A stretch of 58,559 nt of DNA from Pseudonocardia nigra (GCF_019396355.1 NZ_JAHKRK010000024.1:1-58559); one strand, 5' to 3'; positions 23,112 to 35,530 are shown, numbered from the stretch's first letter. A program made the numbers and translations. The notes: generated from the letters alone by a model not told the origin.

Positions 23112-24239
23112 TCAGGCGCCGCTGGGCAGCGGGTAGCGCAGCAGCGCGGCCACACCGTCGGCCATCGGGCGCCCGACGAGGCCGGTGCGGCCACCCCCGA
23201 CCGGCACGAACGCGGCCCCGGAGCACGCCGCCGCCCGCAGCAGCGCGGCGTCGACGGGCACCCGCTCGGTCGGGTCGGTGCCGATCGCGCGCAGGTCGTC
23301 CTCGCTGGTGGCGAGCCGGGTCGGCACCTCGGAGATCCACACCTCGGTGTCCCGGTCGACGGCGCCGTCCACGAGGAGGGTGTCGACGGCCTCGGCCCGC
23401 AGCGCCGCGAGGACGCGCTCGATCCCGTCGACGGCGAGCCCGTCGGGCCGCCCGGCGGCCTGGTCGTAGCGCTCGAGCACGGCGCGCCGGTCGTCGGTCA
23501 CCGCGTCCTGCACGGCCTCGGCGACCGCCGCGGCCAGCACATCGGCATCGGCACCCCCGCTGTGGTCGAGCTCGACCGCCATCCCGGCCGCCCGCTCCCC
23601 CAGCGCGTCCCGCAGCCGCGAGCGCGACCGCGGGTCGCCCGCGATCACCAGCAGGCGCGCTCCGGTGGCCGCGACGTGCCGGTCGACGCGCTCGGCGACC
23701 TCGGCCGTGTTGCGCCGCCAGCTCTCCTCCACGCGCTCCTGCATGTTGAGGTGCGACCAGCCGCCCGCCCGCACCTTGTGCACGAGGTACTCGCTGCCCT
23801 CGACGTCCTCGACCGGCACCGGCTCGGCGCCGGGACCGGCCGCGAAGATCTCGCCGCCGGTCTCGTCGATCCGGACGATCACTGCCGACACCGGCTCGGG
23901 CTGGTCGACCAGCATCGGGAGCAGGCCGGGCAGCGGTTCCCACCGCGCCGACGGCACAGCGGGCGGCTCGGGCAGCGTCCGGTCCAGCAGCACCTCGCCA
24001 CCGCGGCCCACGAGCACGCGCCCGGCCCGCCCCACGGCGGGCTCTCCCGAGCCGACGGCGCCCTCGAGCGCGTCCAGGGTGGCCTCGTCCGCCCCCTGCT
24101 CCGCCAGCTGGGATCGGGCCTCCGTCCAGCGCAGCTGCGCAGCGCGCGCGGCGTCCTCGGTGTCGTGTGACGCGTCCAGGTAGACCGTCGCGAAGGGGCC
24201 GGGCTTCTCGGTCAGGTTCCGGAGGAATTGGAGGTCCAC
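23112..24239 (-). CDS. Rv2629/Balon-like ribosome-associated factor (bacterial eRF1-type)
   Basis: 375 residues from a GTG (VDLQFLRNLTEKPGPFATVYLD). Length and landmarks match the Rv2629 family: PFATVYLDASHDTEDA, YLVHKVRAGGWSHLNMQERVEESWRRNTAEVAERVD (about 175-210), RLLVIAGDPRSRSRL and DTLLVDGAVDRDTEVWI. Established knowledge: members are bacterial relatives of archaeal/eukaryotic release factor 1, and Balon and its mycobacterial counterpart bind the ribosomal A site during hibernation. A cytosolic role in protecting or silencing ribosomes under stress is therefore likely. The upstream sigma-B-like box supports stress control. Single-gene unit, divergent from 24303. Confidence 0.85.
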   Translation of the reverse strand: MDLQFLRNLTEKPGPFATVYLDASHDTEDAARAAQLRWTEARSQLAEQGADEATLDALEGAVGSGEPAVGRAGRVLVGRGGEVLLDRTLPEPPAVPSARWEPLPGLLPMLVDQPEPVSAVIVRIDETGGEIFAAGPGAEPVPVEDVEGSEYLVHKVRAGGWSHLNMQERVEESWRRNTAEVAERVDRHVAATGARLLVIAGDPRSRSRLRDALGERAAGMAVELDHSGGADADVLAAAVAEAVQDAVTDDRRAVLERYDQAAGRPDGLAVDGIERVLAALRAEAVDTLLVDGAVDRDTEVWISEVPTRLATSEDDLRAIGTDPTERVPVDAALLRAAACSGAAFVPVGGGRTGLVGRPMADGVAALLRYPLPSGA

Positions 24240-24249
24240 ACCGGAGGCG

Positions 24250-24275
24250 GTACCCGTTGACCCGGGCCGCGTAAC
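24250..24275 (-). promoter_or_regulatory. Sigma-B-like promoter of the Rv2629/Balon-like gene
   Basis: On the minus strand GTTA (24275-24272), 16 bases, GGGTAC (24255-24250). Transcription would begin only about four bases before the GTG at 24239, giving an almost leaderless stress transcript, as also predicted for the DUF4267-like gene. Confidence 0.55.
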
Positions 24276-24302
24276 GGGCGCCACGATGGGAAAGCCCTTT
24301 GC

Positions 24303-24782
24303 ATGAACCGATCGCTGCTGGCCGGACTCGCCGCGGGCGCCGCGGGCACCACGGCCCTCAATCTCGTCACCTACCTCGACATGGTCGTGCGCGCCCGGCC
24401 GGCGAGCTCGACGCCCGAGGAGACCGTGCGCAAGTCCGAGGAGCTCGCGCACGCGAGCCTGTCCGCCGAGGGCCCCGACAGCGAGTCGGCGAGCAACCGC
24501 CGCTCCGGGCTCGGCGCGCTGCTCGGCATCGCGGCCGGGCTGGGCACGGGCGCCCTCTACGGGCTGGTGCGCCCGCGGCTGGACGGCGTACCGCTGCCGG
24601 TGCTCGGCATCGGCGCCGGGCTCGCCGCGAACGTCGGCACCACCGGCCCGATGGCCGCGCTCGGCGCCACCGACCCGCGGACGTGGCCCGGGAGCTCGTG
24701 GGTCTCCGACCTCGTCCCGCACCTGGCCTACGGGTTCACGACCGCCGCCGTGTGGGAGCTCGTCCAGTCCCGCTCCCGGTAG
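24303..24782 (+). CDS. Hypothetical membrane protein
   Basis: 159 residues from ATG 24303 (MNRSLLAGLAAGAAGTTALNLVTYLDM). Three to four hydrophobic stretches (about residues 4-22, 66-86, 96-120 and 134-152) flank a polar region rich in Ser/Glu. The Gly/Ala-rich helices with NxxTY and NVGTTGPMAALG resemble small integral membrane proteins seen beside stress genes in actinomycetes; no family name is certain. It is divergent from the Rv2629-like gene and ends just before a strong palindrome. Confidence 0.68.
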   Translation: MNRSLLAGLAAGAAGTTALNLVTYLDMVVRARPASSTPEETVRKSEELAHASLSAEGPDSESASNRRSGLGALLGIAAGLGTGALYGLVRPRLDGVPLPVLGIGAGLAANVGTTGPMAALGATDPRTWPGSSWVSDLVPHLAYGFTTAAVWELVQSRSR

Positions 24783-24801
24783 CGGCACCCAGTCACCGTC
24801 A

Positions 24802-24846
24802 GGAAAGCCACGTTCCGGTCGCTGAGTGACCGGAACGTGGCTTTCC
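24802..24846. terminator. Perfect 19-bp palindrome
   Basis: Arms 24802-24820 and 24828-24846 pair fully around the loop GCTGAGT. The arm contains AAAGCCACGTTC, close to AAAGCCACTTTC in the palindrome at 3003-3057. It lies between two genes of the same direction (24303 and 24903), so a terminator for the first gene is likely. Confidence 0.7.
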
Positions 24847-24902
24847 CGACACTCGGCAGCCGTCCCGTGCGCCGCCGACCGGGCGTGGTCGAGGATCGGG
24901 GC

Positions 24903-25943
24903 GTGCTGGGGCGGGCGTGGACGCGGTGGGCGCTGCTCGTCGCGCTCACCGTGGCGGTGACGGCAGCGGTGGCGGTGGCCGCGGTCCCCTCCCCCGCCCT
25001 GTTCGCCGGGCTCCTCGTCGCCACGGGCCTCGCGCTGGCCGGGCGGGCGCCTGCCGCCATCCCGAGGGCGGCGACGACGGCGGGGCAGGCGGTCATCGGC
25101 GTCGTCATCGGGGTGCTGGCGCAGCCGTCGACACTGGCGGGGCTCGCACCGGTCTGGCTGCCGGTGGTCGCGATCGGGGTCGGCACGCTGGCGCTCAGCA
25201 TGGGCGCCGGGCTGCTGCTCGGGGTGCGCCCCGGTGTCTCGCCGCTGACCGGGGTGCTGGCGCTGACCGCGGGCGGCGCGTCCGGGCTGGTGGCGATCAG
25301 CCGGGACCTGGGCGGCGACGAGCGGGTGGTGGCGGTCGTCCAGTACCTGCGGGTCGGGCTGGTCACGGCGACGATGCCGGTGGTCGCGGCGGTCGTGTTC
25401 GGCGCCTCCGGCAGCGCGGTCGCCGGGCCGGACAGCGGCGGGGCACCGTGGCCGCTGGACGTCGGGTTCGTCGTGGTCTGTGCGCTGGCGGGCGTCGCCC
25501 TCGCCCGGCTCGCACGCCTGCCGGCGGGCGGGCTGCTCGGCCCGATGGCGGTCGCGATCGCGCTCAAACTCGCCGGATGGTCGTTCGGGGCGAACCCACC
25601 CGCGCTGCTCGTCGAGGTCGCTTACGCGGTGATCGGCTGGCAGGCCGGCGTCCGGTTCACCCGCGAGAGCCTGCGCACCGTGCTCGGGGTGCTTCCGCTG
25701 GCCACGGCGCTGATCGCCGCCGTGATCGCCGCGTCGGCCGGGCTCGGGCTGCTGCTGTCGGCGATGACCGGCGCCACCGCGCTCGAGGGCTACCTCGCGA
25801 CCACCCCCGGCGGGGTCTACGCCGTGCTCGCCACCGCGATCTCCGCGGGCACCGACGTCACGTTCGTGGTGGCGGTGCAGGTGCTGCGGGTGATCGTCAT
25901 GCTGTTGGTGGCGCCCGCGCTGGCCCGGTTGTTCGTGCGGTAG
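24903..25943 (+). CDS. AbrB-family (PF05145-type) membrane protein
   Basis: 346 residues with about ten membrane segments in two homologous halves. The duplicated motif appears as GQAVIGVVIGVLAQPSTL / LTAGGASGLVAISRDLGGDERVVAVVQYLRVGLV and YAVIGWQAGVRFTRESLRT / TTPGGVYAVLATAISAGTDVTFVVAVQVLRVIVML. This family, misleadingly called AbrB or ammonia monooxygenase, is a predicted transporter of unknown substrate. The GTG at 24903 is chosen because an earlier start would sit inside the palindrome and add an Arg-rich tail; GAGGAT six bases upstream resembles a leaderless -10. Confidence 0.85.
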   Translation: MLGRAWTRWALLVALTVAVTAAVAVAAVPSPALFAGLLVATGLALAGRAPAAIPRAATTAGQAVIGVVIGVLAQPSTLAGLAPVWLPVVAIGVGTLALSMGAGLLLGVRPGVSPLTGVLALTAGGASGLVAISRDLGGDERVVAVVQYLRVGLVTATMPVVAAVVFGASGSAVAGPDSGGAPWPLDVGFVVVCALAGVALARLARLPAGGLLGPMAVAIALKLAGWSFGANPPALLVEVAYAVIGWQAGVRFTRESLRTVLGVLPLATALIAAVIAASAGLGLLLSAMTGATALEGYLATTPGGVYAVLATAISAGTDVTFVVAVQVLRVIVMLLVAPALARLFVR

Positions 25944-25967
25944 GGCAGGTCTGTCGGTGCCCGCCGC

Positions 25968-25979
25968 TACCGTCGCCGC
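25968..25979 (+). promoter_or_regulatory. Leaderless -10 element of the VOC gene
   Basis: TACCGT at 25968-25973, six bases, then ATG at 25980. This matches TANNNT at leaderless spacing, with no ribosome-binding site. Confidence 0.55.
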
Positions 25980-26354
25980 ATGAGTACCGCCATCGCAACG
26001 TTCAGCGTCGCCGTCGTCGACTGCCGGGAACCGCGGGCCGTCGCGGAGTTCTACAGCGCGCTCACCGGCGCGCCCGTCGAGCGGGCCGACGACGGCTGGG
26101 TGCAGCTCGCCGCCACCAGAGGCGTCGCGCTCGCCTTGCAGCACGCGCCCGACCACGTCCCGCCGCAGTGGCCCGAGGCGGCCCACCCGCAGCAGCTGCA
26201 CCTCGACTTCGACGTGCCCGACCTCGATGCCGCGGAGGAGCGGGTGCTCGCGATCGGCGCGCGCAAGCACGAGCACCAGCCCGGCGAGAACTTCCGCGTC
26301 TACCTCGACCCGGCGGGCCACCCGTTCTGCCTGGTCCGGGCCGGGTCGGTCTGA
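25980..26354 (+). CDS. VOC-superfamily (glyoxalase/bleomycin-resistance-like) protein
   Basis: 124 residues, one full VOC unit of two beta-alpha-beta-beta-beta modules: VAVVDCREPRAVAEFYSALTGAPV at the start and LDFDVPDLDAAEERVLAIGAR plus FRVYLDPAGHPFCLVR at the end. Candidate metal ligands are His in LHLDFDV and Glu or His in AGHPFCL. Typical roles are dioxygenase, isomerase or drug-binding; nothing here picks one. Single gene with its own leaderless promoter; CsbD follows with a separate stress promoter. Confidence 0.85.
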   Translation: MSTAIATFSVAVVDCREPRAVAEFYSALTGAPVERADDGWVQLAATRGVALALQHAPDHVPPQWPEAAHPQQLHLDFDVPDLDAAEERVLAIGARKHEHQPGENFRVYLDPAGHPFCLVRAGSV

Positions 26355-26378
26355 CCACCCCCCCGAACGGGTGAGTTC

Positions 26379-26404
26379 GTGTCGGGGCGCGTCGCCGCGG
26401 GTAG
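26379..26404 (+). promoter_or_regulatory. Sigma-B-like promoter of the CsbD gene
   Basis: GTGT (26379-26382), 16 bases, GGGTAG (26399-26404), one mismatch from GTTT-N16-GGGTA in the -35. It lies about 40 bases before the csbD-like ATG. Confidence 0.5.
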
Positions 26405-26445
26405 CCCTGCACCTGAAACCGCATCGGCTGGACCGGGAGGTGGCC

Positions 26446-26622
26446 ATGGGTACCGACGACAAGATCGACAACAAGGCCGAGGAGCTCAAGGGCAAGGCCA
26501 AGGAGAAGGTCGGCCAGGCCACGGGCGACGAGGAGATGGAGGCCGAGGGCCACACCGACCAGATGAAGGGCAACGTCAAGCAGGCGGGCGAGAAGGTCAA
26601 GGACGTCTTCCGCAACAGCTGA
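26446..26622 (+). CDS. CsbD-family stress protein
   Basis: 58 residues, DDKIDNKAEELKGKAKEKVGQ in the core, then AEGHTDQMKGNVKQAGEKVKDVF, the standard CsbD pattern. Its amphipathic, Lys/Glu-rich helices are typical, and CsbD in Bacillus is a sigma-B-dependent general-stress protein of unknown mechanism. A GGGAGGTGG ribosome-binding site precedes the ATG by a short spacer. It lies between a sigma-B-like promoter and a clean terminator, so it is its own transcription unit. Confidence 0.93.
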   Translation: MGTDDKIDNKAEELKGKAKEKVGQATGDEEMEAEGHTDQMKGNVKQAGEKVKDVFRNS

Positions 26623-26636
26623 CAGATTCCGGACCC

Positions 26637-26670
26637 GGGCCCCGGCCGTTCCCCCGTGCGGCCGGGGCCC
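26637..26670 (+). terminator. Terminator after the CsbD gene
   Basis: A 12-bp perfect stem GGGCCCCGGCCG / CGGCCGGGGCCC with a ten-base loop, 14 bases after the stop. No T tract, as is common in actinomycetes. Confidence 0.75.
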
Positions 26671-26704
26671 ACCCCTGTGCCGGCCCGGTCAGGACGCATC
26701 CGGG

Positions 26705-27838
26705 TCAGGACGCGGTCGCCTCCCCGCGGGCGCGGCGGTCGCGCAGGAACGCGCCCGTCCGGACCACGCAGGCAGCCACCGGCACCGCGAGCAGGGCTCC
26801 GAGCACGCCGAGCAGCGCCGTCCCGATCGCCACGGCGACGATCACGGCGAACGCGGGCAGCCGCACCAGCCGCGACATGAGCGCCGGTTCCAGGAACTGC
26901 CCTTCCGCGAACTGTACTCCGAGGATCACCGCCAGCGTGGCCGCAGCGACGCCCAGCCCGCCGTCGGCCAGCGCCACGAGCACGGCCACCGAGCCGGCCA
27001 CGAACGCCCCGATGATCGGCACCTGCGCGCCCACGAAGATCAGCAGCGCGAGCGGCACCACCGCGGGCACCCCGAGCAGCCAGATCCCGAGCCCGATGAG
27101 CACCGCGTCGATCAGCCCGATCAGCAGCTGGGCCCGCACGTACGCCCCGAGCGTCGTCCACAGCTGGTCGCCGAGCTCGAGCGCGTCGGCCCGGCGGCGG
27201 CGTGGCACCAGGAGGTCGGCGGCGCCGCGGGCGATCCGGTCGCCCTGGTAGAGCAGGAAGTACAGCGCGAGCACAGCGAGCACCACGCCGGACAGCACGG
27301 TCACGGCCGTCACCGCCACGCCGACGGTGCCGGCCACCGGGTCGGCCCCCAGCACCGCCGCCGCGGCGTCGCCCGCGAGCTGTTCGGCGTTGCCGAGCCG
27401 GGCGCCGCCGGGCAGCCGGGCCAGGAACTCCTGCAGCTGCTGCACGGCGGTGGCGATCGAGTCGACCAGCGTGGGGATCTCGTCCACGAGCGCCGGGATC
27501 GGCCCGGCCACCAGCCCCGCGATGACCACGAGCAGCCCGAGCACGAGCGTGAGCGCCGCGAGCGCGCGCGGCCAGCCGGAGCGGACCATGCGGTGGCGCA
27601 GCGGCGTCAGCGCCGCCGCCGGGAACAGCGCGATGAGCAGCGGCACCACGACGATCGCGAGCCGGGCCAGCGCCCACAGCACGAGCGCGGCGAGCACCAG
27701 CACACCGATCGCCGCCCAGGCCACCACCGCGACCCGCCGGGCCCGCGCCGTCGGGGGCTCGGCCGGGCCGGCGGGCCCCGGCGACACCGCCCGGTCGCCC
27801 GGCCCCGGCGGCGCCGGTGTCGCGCCCGGCTCCGTCAC
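26705..27838 (-). CDS. AI-2E/PerM-family permease
   Basis: 377 residues from a GTG preceded by GGAGGTG seven bases upstream. About eight membrane segments with the family pattern: paired N-terminal helices, a long loop with DEIPTLVDSIATAVQQLQEFLARLPG, ALYFLLYQGDRIARG, ELGDQLWTTLGAYVRAQLLIGLIDAV, and IGAFVAGSVAVLVALADG. The family includes the AI-2 exporter TqsA and ion/proton exchangers; substrate unknown. A sigma-B-like box lies at 27878-27901, and the five-unit repeat array lies in the 536-base gap upstream, so the array could form part of its leader. Confidence 0.88.
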   Translation of the reverse strand: MTEPGATPAPPGPGDRAVSPGPAGPAEPPTARARRVAVVAWAAIGVLVLAALVLWALARLAIVVVPLLIALFPAAALTPLRHRMVRSGWPRALAALTLVLGLLVVIAGLVAGPIPALVDEIPTLVDSIATAVQQLQEFLARLPGGARLGNAEQLAGDAAAAVLGADPVAGTVGVAVTAVTVLSGVVLAVLALYFLLYQGDRIARGAADLLVPRRRRADALELGDQLWTTLGAYVRAQLLIGLIDAVLIGLGIWLLGVPAVVPLALLIFVGAQVPIIGAFVAGSVAVLVALADGGLGVAAATLAVILGVQFAEGQFLEPALMSRLVRLPAFAVIVAVAIGTALLGVLGALLAVPVAACVVRTGAFLRDRRARGEATAS

Positions 27839-27877
27839 GCCGGCACCTCCGCCCTGATCCCGCTCATCGCCCGGCGG

Positions 27878-27901
27878 GTGCCCGTTCCGCCGCCTCCGAA
27901 C
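27878..27901 (-). promoter_or_regulatory. Sigma-B-like promoter before the AI-2E-type permease
   Basis: On the minus strand GTTC (27901-27898), 14 bases, GGGCAC (27883-27878), about 40 bases before the GTG at 27838. One mismatch in each box from the general-stress consensus. Confidence 0.42.
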
Positions 27902-27967
27902 CGCCGCCGCACCGCCGCCGACCGCCCCGAACGCGCCGCGCGCCCCGCCGGTCGCCCACCGTCCCAT

Positions 27968-28353
27968 GATCACCGCGAGATACGCACTACCGCACCCGGG
28001 ACAGCAACAACCACCACCTCACGACGATCACCGCGGCCATGATCACCACGAGACACGCGTCCGCGCACCCGGAACAACGAGAACCGCCAACTCGCGACGA
28101 TCACCCGTCGCCACCCCCCGCGGCCCCAAGATCACCACGAGATACGCGTCGGCGCACTCGGAACTGCAAGAACAGCCATCTCACGACGATCACCCGTCGC
28201 CCCCCCCCGCAGTCCCGAGATCACCGCGAGATGCGCACCACGGCACCCGGGACAGCAACAACCACCACCTCATGACGATCACCCCGGCCAGGATCACCAC
28301 GAGACACGCGTCCGCGCACCCGGAACGACGAGAACAGCCATCTCACGACGATC
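27968..28353 (-). repeat. Array of five 62-nt units, each able to form the same RNA hairpin on the minus strand
   Basis: The 536-base gap 27839-28374 holds five imperfect copies, all exactly 62 nt, at 27968-28029, 28041-28102, 28130-28191, 28219-28280 and 28292-28353 (periods 73, 89, 89, 73). Each begins and ends with GATC on the plus strand. Read on the minus strand, unit 3 has arms GAUCGUCGUGAGAU and AUCUCGUGGUGAUC, forming 14 consecutive pairs, four of them G-U. Units 1 and 5 also pair fully, units 2 and 4 with one mismatch each, and several base differences keep pairing (U-G to C-G, G-U to G-C). Inside is a second hairpin GUGCG-NNNN-CGCGU. On the plus strand the same positions are A-C mismatches, so the structure is specific to minus-strand RNA. 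Periods are not multiples of three, so it is not coding. Confidence 0.72.
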
Positions 28354-28374
28354 ACCCGCGCGGCGGCCGCCGCG

Positions 28375-28901
28375 TCAGCGCGGGTTGCGTACCCCCGCCA
28401 GCCGGGCCTTGGCGCGTTCGACCGCGTCGGGCTCGGAGCTCTCCAGCAGCCGCAGGGCGTCGTCGACCGCCGAGCGCAGGAGCCCGTACTCGGTGGCGCG
28501 GGCGGCGAGCTGGGTGTGCATGGTCCACAGGTCGACGAACACGGCGACCTTGGACCGCAGCACCCAGGGGTCGAAGGGCTTGGTGATGTAGTCCACCGCG
28601 CCCGCCTGGTAGCCGCGGAACGCCAGGTGCGGGTCGTAGTCGACCGCGGTGAGGAACAGGATGGGGATGTGCCGCGTGCGTTCCCGCTGCTTGACGTGCC
28701 CGGCGGTCTCGAAGCCGTCCATGCCGGGCATGTGCGCGTCGAGCAGGATCACGGCGAAGTCCTCGGACAGCAGCCGCTTGAGGGCGTCCTCACCGCTGGT
28801 GACCGCCACGATCTCGATGGGCAGCCCTTCGAGGATCGCCTGCAGCGCGAGCAGGTTCTCGCGCCGGTCGTCCACGGCCAGCACCCGGGCCGTCTTCTTG
28901 A

Positions 28902-28905
<4 letters not shown>
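28375..28905 (-). CDS. Response regulator, receiver domain without DNA-binding output
   Basis: 176 residues. A receiver domain fills residues 8-130: acidic pair VDD near 11-12, phospho-acceptor Asp in VILLDAHMPGMDG near 56, Thr in FLTAVDYD and Lys in DYITKPFDPW. The remaining 45 residues are a helical tail (LLRSAVDDALRLLESSEPDAVERAKARLAG) with no DNA-binding motif, so it probably acts through protein contact. The ATG overlaps the stop of the upstream hybrid kinase (ATGA), making it that kinase's likely extra phosphate acceptor. The 62-nt repeat array starts right after its stop. Confidence 0.9.
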
Positions 28906-33290
<4,385 letters not shown>

Positions 33291-33438
33291 GACCGCCGTC
33301 CTCCCCATGCTCGGCCCGGCCGGGCACGGGCGTGCGCCGTGGCACCGGCTCGGCCACCGCAGGGCGAGACTAGTGGATCGGCAGTCGCGCCCGGTGCCGG
33401 TGCGAGCACGGGTGGTGCCGACACGGCAGACTGCACGT

Positions 33439-35520
33439 GTGCCCGTTCTGCTCGAGCGGCGGACCAGACTGCCGCCGGACGCCCGATCCGCAGGTCGAGC
33501 CCGACGGATCCTCCAGGAGGCACTGCGCGACCTCGGCGACTCCGACGCCGACCTCGACATCGTCGACACCGCCGTGCTGCTGGCGAGCGAGCTGTGCGAG
33601 AACGCGGTGCTGCACGCCGGCACCGAGTTCGAGCTGGCCCTGACCGCCACCGAGGACGAGGTGACCGTCGCGGTCACCGACCGCGGCGCGGGCCCGCTCG
33701 AGCAGCACCTCGCCCAGCCCCGCCAGCGGTACGGGCGCGCGGCGTCGCACGGGCGCGGGCTCGCCCTCGTGCAGCGGCTCGCCACGACCTGGGGCACCCG
33801 GCACGAGACCGACGGCCGCCACGTCATCTGGTTCTCCCTCGCCCGCAGACCCCCCGCCCCTGCGACCCAGGCACCGCCCGCCCCTGCCGACGGCGAGCGG
33901 GTGTGGACCACCGCCGAGCAGGCCCGCTGGCTGCTCCACGTCCCCCCGGCGCTGGTGGACCGGCTGGAGCCCGTCGAGCTGGTGGCCGAGCTCGTCCGCA
34001 GGCTGCGGGAGCTGCTCGACGCGCAGGCGGCGAGCGTGGAGGTCGACGACGGCGACGGGTCCGGCACCCGGGAGCTGGTGCGCGACGGCCCGGCGCAGGC
34101 GCTGCGCGGCCCGGCCGTCGCCGTGCGGCTGCCCATGACACCCCCGCTGCGCGGCATCCTGCGCGTGGTGCCGAGGGCGGGTACCGCATCTCGTTCGTCG
34201 GGCAGCGCCGACCCGGACCGCACCCGCGACCTCGCCGAGCTGATCGCCAACCGCGTCGCGATGGCCGTGGAGTCCCAGTGGCTGCGCGCGGTGGACGAGC
34301 GCAGGCGCACGTGGATGACCTACCTCGCCGAGTCCAGTGAGCTGCTGGGCCAGTCGCTCGACGTGGACCTGGCCGTCGCCGTGGTGCCACAGGTCGTCGT
34401 GCCGCGCCTGGGCCGCTGGTGTGCGGTCCACCTCGCCGACGACACGGGGCACCTGCGGCTCGCCGCGCTCACCCACGCCGACGAGAACCAGCTCCCCGAG
34501 CTGCGCGCGGTCCTCGACCCCGACCGCGGCACCGGCCTGCCCGCCGAGCTGCGCGGCACGCTGGCCGAGCTGGTGCGCGACGGGACGGCCCCGGTGCGCT
34601 TCGCGGTGCCCACCGACGGCATCGCGGTGCCGCTGCGGGCGCGGGGCGGCACGATCGGCGCGCTCGTCGTCGGCAGGCCGGACGGGCGCCCGCACAGCCC
34701 GGAGGACGTCGTGATGGTGGGCGACATCGCCCGCCGGGCCGCGCTCTCGATCCACAACGCGCAGAGCACCGCGGCGCACGTCGCGGTCTCGCAGGCGCTG
34801 CAGCAGGCGCTGCTCCCGCGGGCGCTGCCGGTGGTCCCGGGGATCGACTTCGCCGCCGAGTACCTCCCGTCGAGCTCCGGCAGCGACGTCGGCGGGGACT
34901 TCTACGACGTGCTCACCGTCGACCCCGCGCACTGGCTGGTCTCCATCGGCGACGTCTGCGGCAAGGGGGCGCGGGCCGCCGCCCGCACCGGCCTCGTCCG
35001 GGACGTGCTGCGGGTGCTCGTGCGCGACGGGCGGCCGCTGCCGCGCGTCATCCAGATGCTCAACGAGGTGATGATCGAGGCTGCCGACCCGCTGCAGTTC
35101 TGCACGCTCGCCGCGGCCATGGTCAGCAGGCGGCGGCCGGGCGGCACCGACTCGGCGGGCCTCGACGTCGAGCTCGTCCTGGCCGGCCACGTACAGCCGG
35201 TGATCGTGCGGGCGGGCGGCGGCGCCGAGCTGATCGGGACCTTCGGCACCGCCGTCGGCCTGGTCCCGACGGTGCGGCTGGAGTGCACCACCCACCGGCT
35301 CGCGCCGGGCGACACGCTGCTCGTCTACACCGACGGGGTCACCGAGCGCCGCCGCCGCCGGGAGCAGTTCGGCCCCGACCGGCTGCTCGCCGTGGCGGGC
35401 GCCGCCGCGGGGCGCTCGGCCACCCAGCTGGTGGCGGCCGTGCGCGAGGCGGTGGAGGAGTTCTCCGGTGACCCGCTGGACGACGACGTGGCACTGCTCG
35501 CGGTGCGCGCCACCGCCTGA
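33439..35520 (+). CDS. PP2C (SpoIIE-type) phosphatase with N-terminal RsbW-like ATPase domain
   Basis: 693 residues from a GTG at 33439. The N-terminal HATPase has the N box LASELCENAVLHAG (about 43-56), VTDRGAGPLEQ and HGRGLALVQRL (about 100-112); a linker and a GAF-like region (about 290-450) follow; and the PP2C domain carries GSDVGGDFYDV (about 487-497), SIGDVCGKGARAA, LVYTDGVTERR and DDDVALLAV at the end. It can both act as an anti-sigma-type kinase and dephosphorylate STAS proteins. The STAS protein at 18430 or the large protein at 9206 are possible partners; none is adjacent. Divergent from the poly-HAMP kinase. The open frame extends to 33250 without homology. Confidence 0.9.
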   Translation: MPVLLERRTRLPPDARSAGRARRILQEALRDLGDSDADLDIVDTAVLLASELCENAVLHAGTEFELALTATEDEVTVAVTDRGAGPLEQHLAQPRQRYGRAASHGRGLALVQRLATTWGTRHETDGRHVIWFSLARRPPAPATQAPPAPADGERVWTTAEQARWLLHVPPALVDRLEPVELVAELVRRLRELLDAQAASVEVDDGDGSGTRELVRDGPAQALRGPAVAVRLPMTPPLRGILRVVPRAGTASRSSGSADPDRTRDLAELIANRVAMAVESQWLRAVDERRRTWMTYLAESSELLGQSLDVDLAVAVVPQVVVPRLGRWCAVHLADDTGHLRLAALTHADENQLPELRAVLDPDRGTGLPAELRGTLAELVRDGTAPVRFAVPTDGIAVPLRARGGTIGALVVGRPDGRPHSPEDVVMVGDIARRAALSIHNAQSTAAHVAVSQALQQALLPRALPVVPGIDFAAEYLPSSSGSDVGGDFYDVLTVDPAHWLVSIGDVCGKGARAAARTGLVRDVLRVLVRDGRPLPRVIQMLNEVMIEAADPLQFCTLAAAMVSRRRPGGTDSAGLDVELVLAGHVQPVIVRAGGGAELIGTFGTAVGLVPTVRLECTTHRLAPGDTLLVYTDGVTERRRRREQFGPDRLLAVAGAAAGRSATQLVAAVREAVEEFSGDPLDDDVALLAVRATA

Positions 35521-35530
35521 CCGCCCCCGG

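Noticed and set aside
24837..24902. Earlier start of the AbrB-family gene
   Set aside because: It would begin inside the right arm of a perfect palindrome and add an Arg-rich tail lacking homology.
27968..28353. CRISPR array or replication iterons
   Set aside because: Units are 62 nt with spacers that are short and themselves related, there are no Cas or Rep genes, and the pairing is RNA-strand specific.
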